From: Hyphomicrobium sp.
GTDB taxonomy: Bacteria > Pseudomonadota > Alphaproteobacteria > Rhizobiales > Hyphomicrobiaceae
Assembly (NCBI GenBank): GCA_030598645.1
Contig: JAUVPN010000082.1
Coordinates: forward strand, 1-9,237
Reading direction: 5' to 3'
Length of the DNA: 9,237 bases
Part shown: positions 6,683 through 9,237 of the stretch, piece after piece
How positions within the stretch are numbered: the first letter of the stretch is position 1
Layout: the number at the start of each line of letters is the position of its first letter
Notes under the pieces: model-generated
What the model was told of the DNA's origin: nothing
What the model saw: the letters and a program-made list of their open reading frames with translations, nothing else
The model's database searches: none
Made by a program: the position numbers and the translations under genes

Positions 6683-7336
6683 TTATTGGCGCTGCATGAG
6701 GCGCTCTCGCAAAGCCTTGAGCGCTGGACTGTTTACGGTCTGGCCTACGCCGGCGGGCCTAGTTGCCATCTGAGAGGGCCGTTCGGCCGCCGCGCGAACC
6801 GAATTACCATTGTCCATCACGCCAGCGAATTCGGGCTGCTTGTGATGCATTGCGGTGGCGCGTCCCTCAGAAACTGTGCCGTCGACGGCTGTTCCGTTCC
6901 TTGGCGCGCCATTGGTTGTCGTTGTGTTAGCAGCGACTGCGGCAGGCACAGTCGCGTGAGCGGGCCGCAGAGCTGGTTGTTGTTCGTGGCTCTGGGGATC
7001 TGGCCTATTCGGCAGATCAGCTGGAGCAGCGTTATCGACTTGCTCCTTATTTTCCCCCGCAAAGACGGCTCCCGCGGGCGTGTCATCGCCATAGGAGGCG
7101 ACAACGGCAGAACGCCATTTCTCTACGATTTGCTCTAAGAATCCTTCGTCGCCGACCGAATGTTGCCAGTGCGCACTAAAGGCTGCCGTGGAGCTGCGCG
7201 GCCGCACATCTGCGGGGAGCTCGTCAAACTTGATACGCACCGGCAGCGCGACACCGTCTCCAAATGCCAGCGCTTCGCGTTGACCAAGCGCCGACAAAAA
7301 CTCCAATAGACCTGATCCGGTATCCGAGAGAGCAGA
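6683..7336 (-). pseudogene. C-terminal part of the HerA-like ATPase, cut off by an in-frame TAG
   Basis: The frame of the ATPase gene continues for 217 codons past the TAG at 7337-7339 and ends at a TAA (6685-6683). Directly after the stop it reads SALSDTGSGLLEFLSALGQR, then EALAFGDGVALPVRIKFDEL and P..VRPRSSTAAFS. I recognise this as the segment that normally follows the DRDQEIV of HerA/DUF87 ATPases. The rest is a tail of about 150 residues rich in Ala, Thr, Asn and Pro (for example AANTTTTNGAPRNGTA), closing with a basic helix SPALKALRERLMQRQ. No frameshift is needed to join the parts. The nearest possible restart is a TTG at 7306-7304, without a convincing ribosome site. If the TAG is real, this part is either untranslated, reached by readthrough, or restarted. 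The plus-strand open frame over the same bases is a shadow. Confidence 0.75.
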
Positions 7337-7339
7337 CTA
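7337..7339 (-). other. In-frame TAG interrupting the HerA-like ATPase frame
   Basis: The plus-strand CTA reads TAG on the coding strand, between GAA-ATC-GTT and TCT-GCT-CTC. Both sides are in the same frame and both read like the same protein family, so a single codon separates the parts. A C-to-T transition from CAG (Gln) or an A-to-T change from AAG (Lys) would make it from a sense codon. Confidence 0.85.
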
Positions 7340-8770
7340 AACGATTTCCTGATCGCGGTCGTTCGACATTCTGAGTGCGAACACCGTATTACATTGCGAT
7401 ACGATTGTGGGATCAATCTCGGCAGGACGTTGTGTGACGATACACAGGGAGACACCGTACTTGCGGCCCTCCTTGGCGATCTTTGCAATGGCACGCCTGC
7501 ACGGCTCGAAGCCGACTTTTTGGCTCGCAGGTACATAGCGATGCGCCTCCTCGCACACGAGCATCAACGGTAACTTGCCTTCGCTCCAATGCGCAAAATC
7601 GAATGTCATACGCGCCAAAACGGATACGACGACATTGACAATCTCGGTTGGCAGGCCCGTCAGCTCAAGAATCGTAATGGGCTTGTTGTTTACGGGCACG
7701 CGAAAGATGCGTCCCAGGACCTGCGTCATGCCGTCATTGACGGTCAGAGACCCGAACATGAAAGCATAGCGGCGGTCCTGAGAAATGGCATCGATGCGGG
7801 CCTTGATATAGCGGTAGGGCGCAAGGTCGTTCTTGTTCTCCAGCTTACCCATCCGCTCGTCGATCAAACCTGCCAGGTCTGAGATCCGGTAGGGCACTGG
7901 TGTGTCGACGGTAAAGCGCCCTGCCTCGTAGATGTCACGGCGTACGGTCTGGCTCTCACGCCCACGGCCGTTGCTATAGCGCGCTTTAGCTAGAGGGATC
8001 AGCTCCTGCAGAATCTCGATCTCTGATTTACGCTCCTTAGTGCCAATTAGAACCTCAACGATTTCCTCGAAGTTCAAAAGCCAAAACGGTAAATGCATAT
8101 TGCTTGGAGAGACGACTTCCGCCAAGGCGCCGAAGGCGGTCGCGTACTCATTGTGGGGATCGAGCAGGACAATATGTGCGGCTGGGTTCTTATTAAGAAT
8201 GGAGCGCAAGATTAGTGCAGTCGTGCATGATTTTCCCGTCCCCGTCGTGCCAAGGACCGCGAAGTGCTTTCCGAGCAGCTCGTCAACACAAACCATTGCT
8301 GGGATGGTGCTATCTTGGCGGATGCAGCCAATGCGCACCGATCTATTCGGGTCACCGCAAAAGGAGGCTTCAAGTTCTGGCTTAGATGCCACACGGGCTC
8401 TATCTCCCAGCAAAGGGTAGAAGGTAACGCCGCGTGAGAACGTAACGGCTTGACCATCCTTGTTGCGCCATAGCTCGCCAACAAGCCCCAACTCGGCAAT
8501 CCAGATCTCTGCATCTCCATCGCGCTGCGCGGGAACTGGCACGCTCAAGGCAGAAACGATGGCGAGCACAACCGTGTTCTCCATCTCTATTGCGAGCAAT
8601 GTCCCCATGTCGGGGCGCTCGGTGAGACGAATGCGTTCGTCCTTTGGGCAATCGAGCAGCAAGATAGCTTTCGCGCCGGTGACTGAGACAATACGACCGA
8701 TAGACCCATCCGCTACCGTAGCGCTGCCGTCTGAATTTGACATGTTGGATTGCATTCCGTTTGTCCCCAT
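7337..8770 (-). CDS. HerA/FtsK-type ATPase with HAS-barrel (DUF87 family), ended by a premature TAG
   Basis: A hexameric-motor type ATPase. HerA proteins are DNA translocases, best known with the NurA nuclease in archaea; the bacterial DUF87 members are poorly characterised and the substrate here is unknown. The 477 residues begin with a HAS-barrel (about 22-110, GSIGRIVSVTGAKAILLLD). Walker A follows (GTTGTGKS, 174-181), then LLDPHNEY at about 202-209. Walker B is LMLVCEEAH with Glu407/Glu408. KEGRKYG holds Arg436, a likely arginine finger, and TQRPAEIDP is at 446-454. It stops at TAG after NDRDQEIV, where related proteins continue. The intact frame to 6683 would encode about 695 residues. 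The start overlaps the upstream kinase stop (TAATG at 8768-8772), implying coupling; in-frame ATGs at codons 6 and 10 are alternatives. No NurA-like nuclease is visible. Confidence 0.85.
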   Translation of the reverse strand: MGTNGMQSNMSNSDGSATVADGSIGRIVSVTGAKAILLLDCPKDERIRLTERPDMGTLLAIEMENTVVLAIVSALSVPVPAQRDGDAEIWIAELGLVGELWRNKDGQAVTFSRGVTFYPLLGDRARVASKPELEASFCGDPNRSVRIGCIRQDSTIPAMVCVDELLGKHFAVLGTTGTGKSCTTALILRSILNKNPAAHIVLLDPHNEYATAFGALAEVVSPSNMHLPFWLLNFEEIVEVLIGTKERKSEIEILQELIPLAKARYSNGRGRESQTVRRDIYEAGRFTVDTPVPYRISDLAGLIDERMGKLENKNDLAPYRYIKARIDAISQDRRYAFMFGSLTVNDGMTQVLGRIFRVPVNNKPITILELTGLPTEIVNVVVSVLARMTFDFAHWSEGKLPLMLVCEEAHRYVPASQKVGFEPCRRAIAKIAKEGRKYGVSLCIVTQRPAEIDPTIVSQCNTVFALRMSNDRDQEIV

Positions 8771-9237
8771 TACGGCGCGAGCCCCTGGCCCATCACCGCG
8801 TCGCGTACCTCTGTTACGGAGAGTTGATCACGTGGTGGCAAGGTCACCTCTACCTGCGTACCAAGATTGAGTTCACTTTCTAATTTTAAATTGCCGCCAT
8901 GCAATTGAACGAGCGCTTGGGCACCGGGCAACCCTAGACCGGTTCCATTAGGCCACCGCGCAGGGCCCACGTCGACTTGGTCAAATGGTGTCAGGGCCGC
9001 GGCGATACTATCATCACTCATGCCGACACCCGTGTCGGTGATGCGAATGGCCACGCCACCTTCACCAAGAGAGTTGGCTTCGATCAATACGGAGCCACCG
9101 TCGGGCGTAAACCTGACTGCGTTGGAGATGAGACTTGTAAGCACTTGACGAAGCTTCCCGCCGTCGCCGCGCACGCCGGGAAGATCTGCCTCGATGTTAT
9201 CACTGAGAGTGATGCCTGCGCTTGGTGCGATCAGCCG
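8770..9237 (-). CDS. Sensor histidine kinase, C-terminal HATPase domain (5' part outside window)
   Basis: Only the last 155 residues lie in the window; the frame is open to the right edge. They make up the ATP-binding domain of a histidine kinase. The N box is LRQVLTSLISNAVRFTPDGG with Asn39, the G1 box DTGVGM with Asp68, the F box PFDQVD at 84-89, and the G2 box NGTGLGLPGAQAL at about 97-109. LHGGNLKLESELNLGTQVEVTLP closes the domain, and a 20-residue tail follows. The phospho-accepting His, any sensor domains and the membrane segments lie beyond the edge, so the signal cannot be named. The GLGLP.AQALV.LHGG form resembles PleC/DivJ/PdhS-type alphaproteobacterial kinases, a loose resemblance only. 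Its TAA shares one base with the ATPase ATG (TAATG), so the two genes are probably cotranscribed and translationally coupled. Confidence 0.93.
   Translation of the reverse strand, partial: RLIAPSAGITLSDNIEADLPGVRGDGGKLRQVLTSLISNAVRFTPDGGSVLIEANSLGEGGVAIRITDTGVGMSDDSIAAALTPFDQVDVGPARWPNGTGLGLPGAQALVQLHGGNLKLESELNLGTQVEVTLPPRDQLSVTEVRDAVMGQGLAP

Noticed and set aside
6671..7138. Plus-strand open frame beginning right after the pssA stop
   Set aside because: Its product is rich in Cys, Arg and Gly without recognisable motifs. The opposite strand encodes the family-like C-terminal segment of the ATPase, so this is a shadow frame.
7337..7339. TAG as a generally recoded sense codon
   Set aside because: degP ends at a TAG (4923-4925) directly after a normal-length second PDZ domain and C-terminus. 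The other genes end in TGA or TAA, so nothing supports genome-wide recoding.
7300..7345. Frameshift as the cause of the split ATPase
   Set aside because: Both halves are in exactly the same frame. The ten codons between the TAG and the TTG at 7306 translate to sensible family sequence, so a substitution explains the break.
1..9237. Mobile element, CRISPR, defence island or RNA gene
   Set aside because: No transposase, integrase, array-like repeats, tRNA-like cloverleaf or toxin-antitoxin pair was found. All recognised genes are core functions except the kinase-ATPase pair, which alone does not make a defence system.

Overview
The window looks like chromosomal core sequence from an alphaproteobacterium, probably the Hyphomicrobiales (Rhizobiales) or a near relative. 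This rests on the gene order thyA-folA-hflK-hflC-small DUF2065 membrane protein-Do-type protease, on the psd-pssA pair, on protein sequences that read like that class, and on a moderately GC-rich composition. It is an inference from memory of gene order and families, not from a database search. No tRNA, rRNA, insertion sequence, CRISPR array or phage gene was seen.

Layout, plus strand, 1-6670. The window opens inside thymidylate synthase (C-terminal half, with the catalytic Cys). It overlaps dihydrofolate reductase by an ATGA, so the dTMP/folate cycle enzymes form one unit. After a 180-base leader come hflK and hflC, the membrane SPFH/prohibitin complex that in E. coli regulates the FtsH protease. 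A 61-residue two-helix DUF2065 (YjeT-type) protein overlaps hflC by an ATGA. A periplasmic Do/DegP-type serine protease with two PDZ domains follows after a 133-base gap. Together these make an envelope protein quality-control block. Then come psd (phosphatidylserine decarboxylase) and pssA (CDP-diacylglycerol-serine O-phosphatidyltransferase), which carry out the two steps from CDP-diacylglycerol to phosphatidylethanolamine.

Layout, minus strand, 9237-6683. A second transcription unit converges on pssA, with only 12 bases between the stop codons. It starts outside the window with a sensor histidine kinase, of which only the HATPase domain is present. This is joined by a TAATG overlap to a HerA/FtsK-type ATPase with a HAS-barrel (DUF87 family). 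The ATPase frame is broken by a single in-frame TAG (7337-7339). The frame stays open for another 217 codons, and the sequence just after the stop still reads like the family's C-terminal segment. This is either a fresh nonsense mutation, a sequence error or readthrough.

The points most worth a second look are the interrupted HerA-like ATPase, its coupling to a histidine kinase, and the pssA leader. In that leader a strong Shine-Dalgarno lies far from the pssA start, directly before a minimal ATG-TAA, and beside two mutually exclusive hairpins. No clearly undescribed system is evident; most of the window is ordinary housekeeping sequence.
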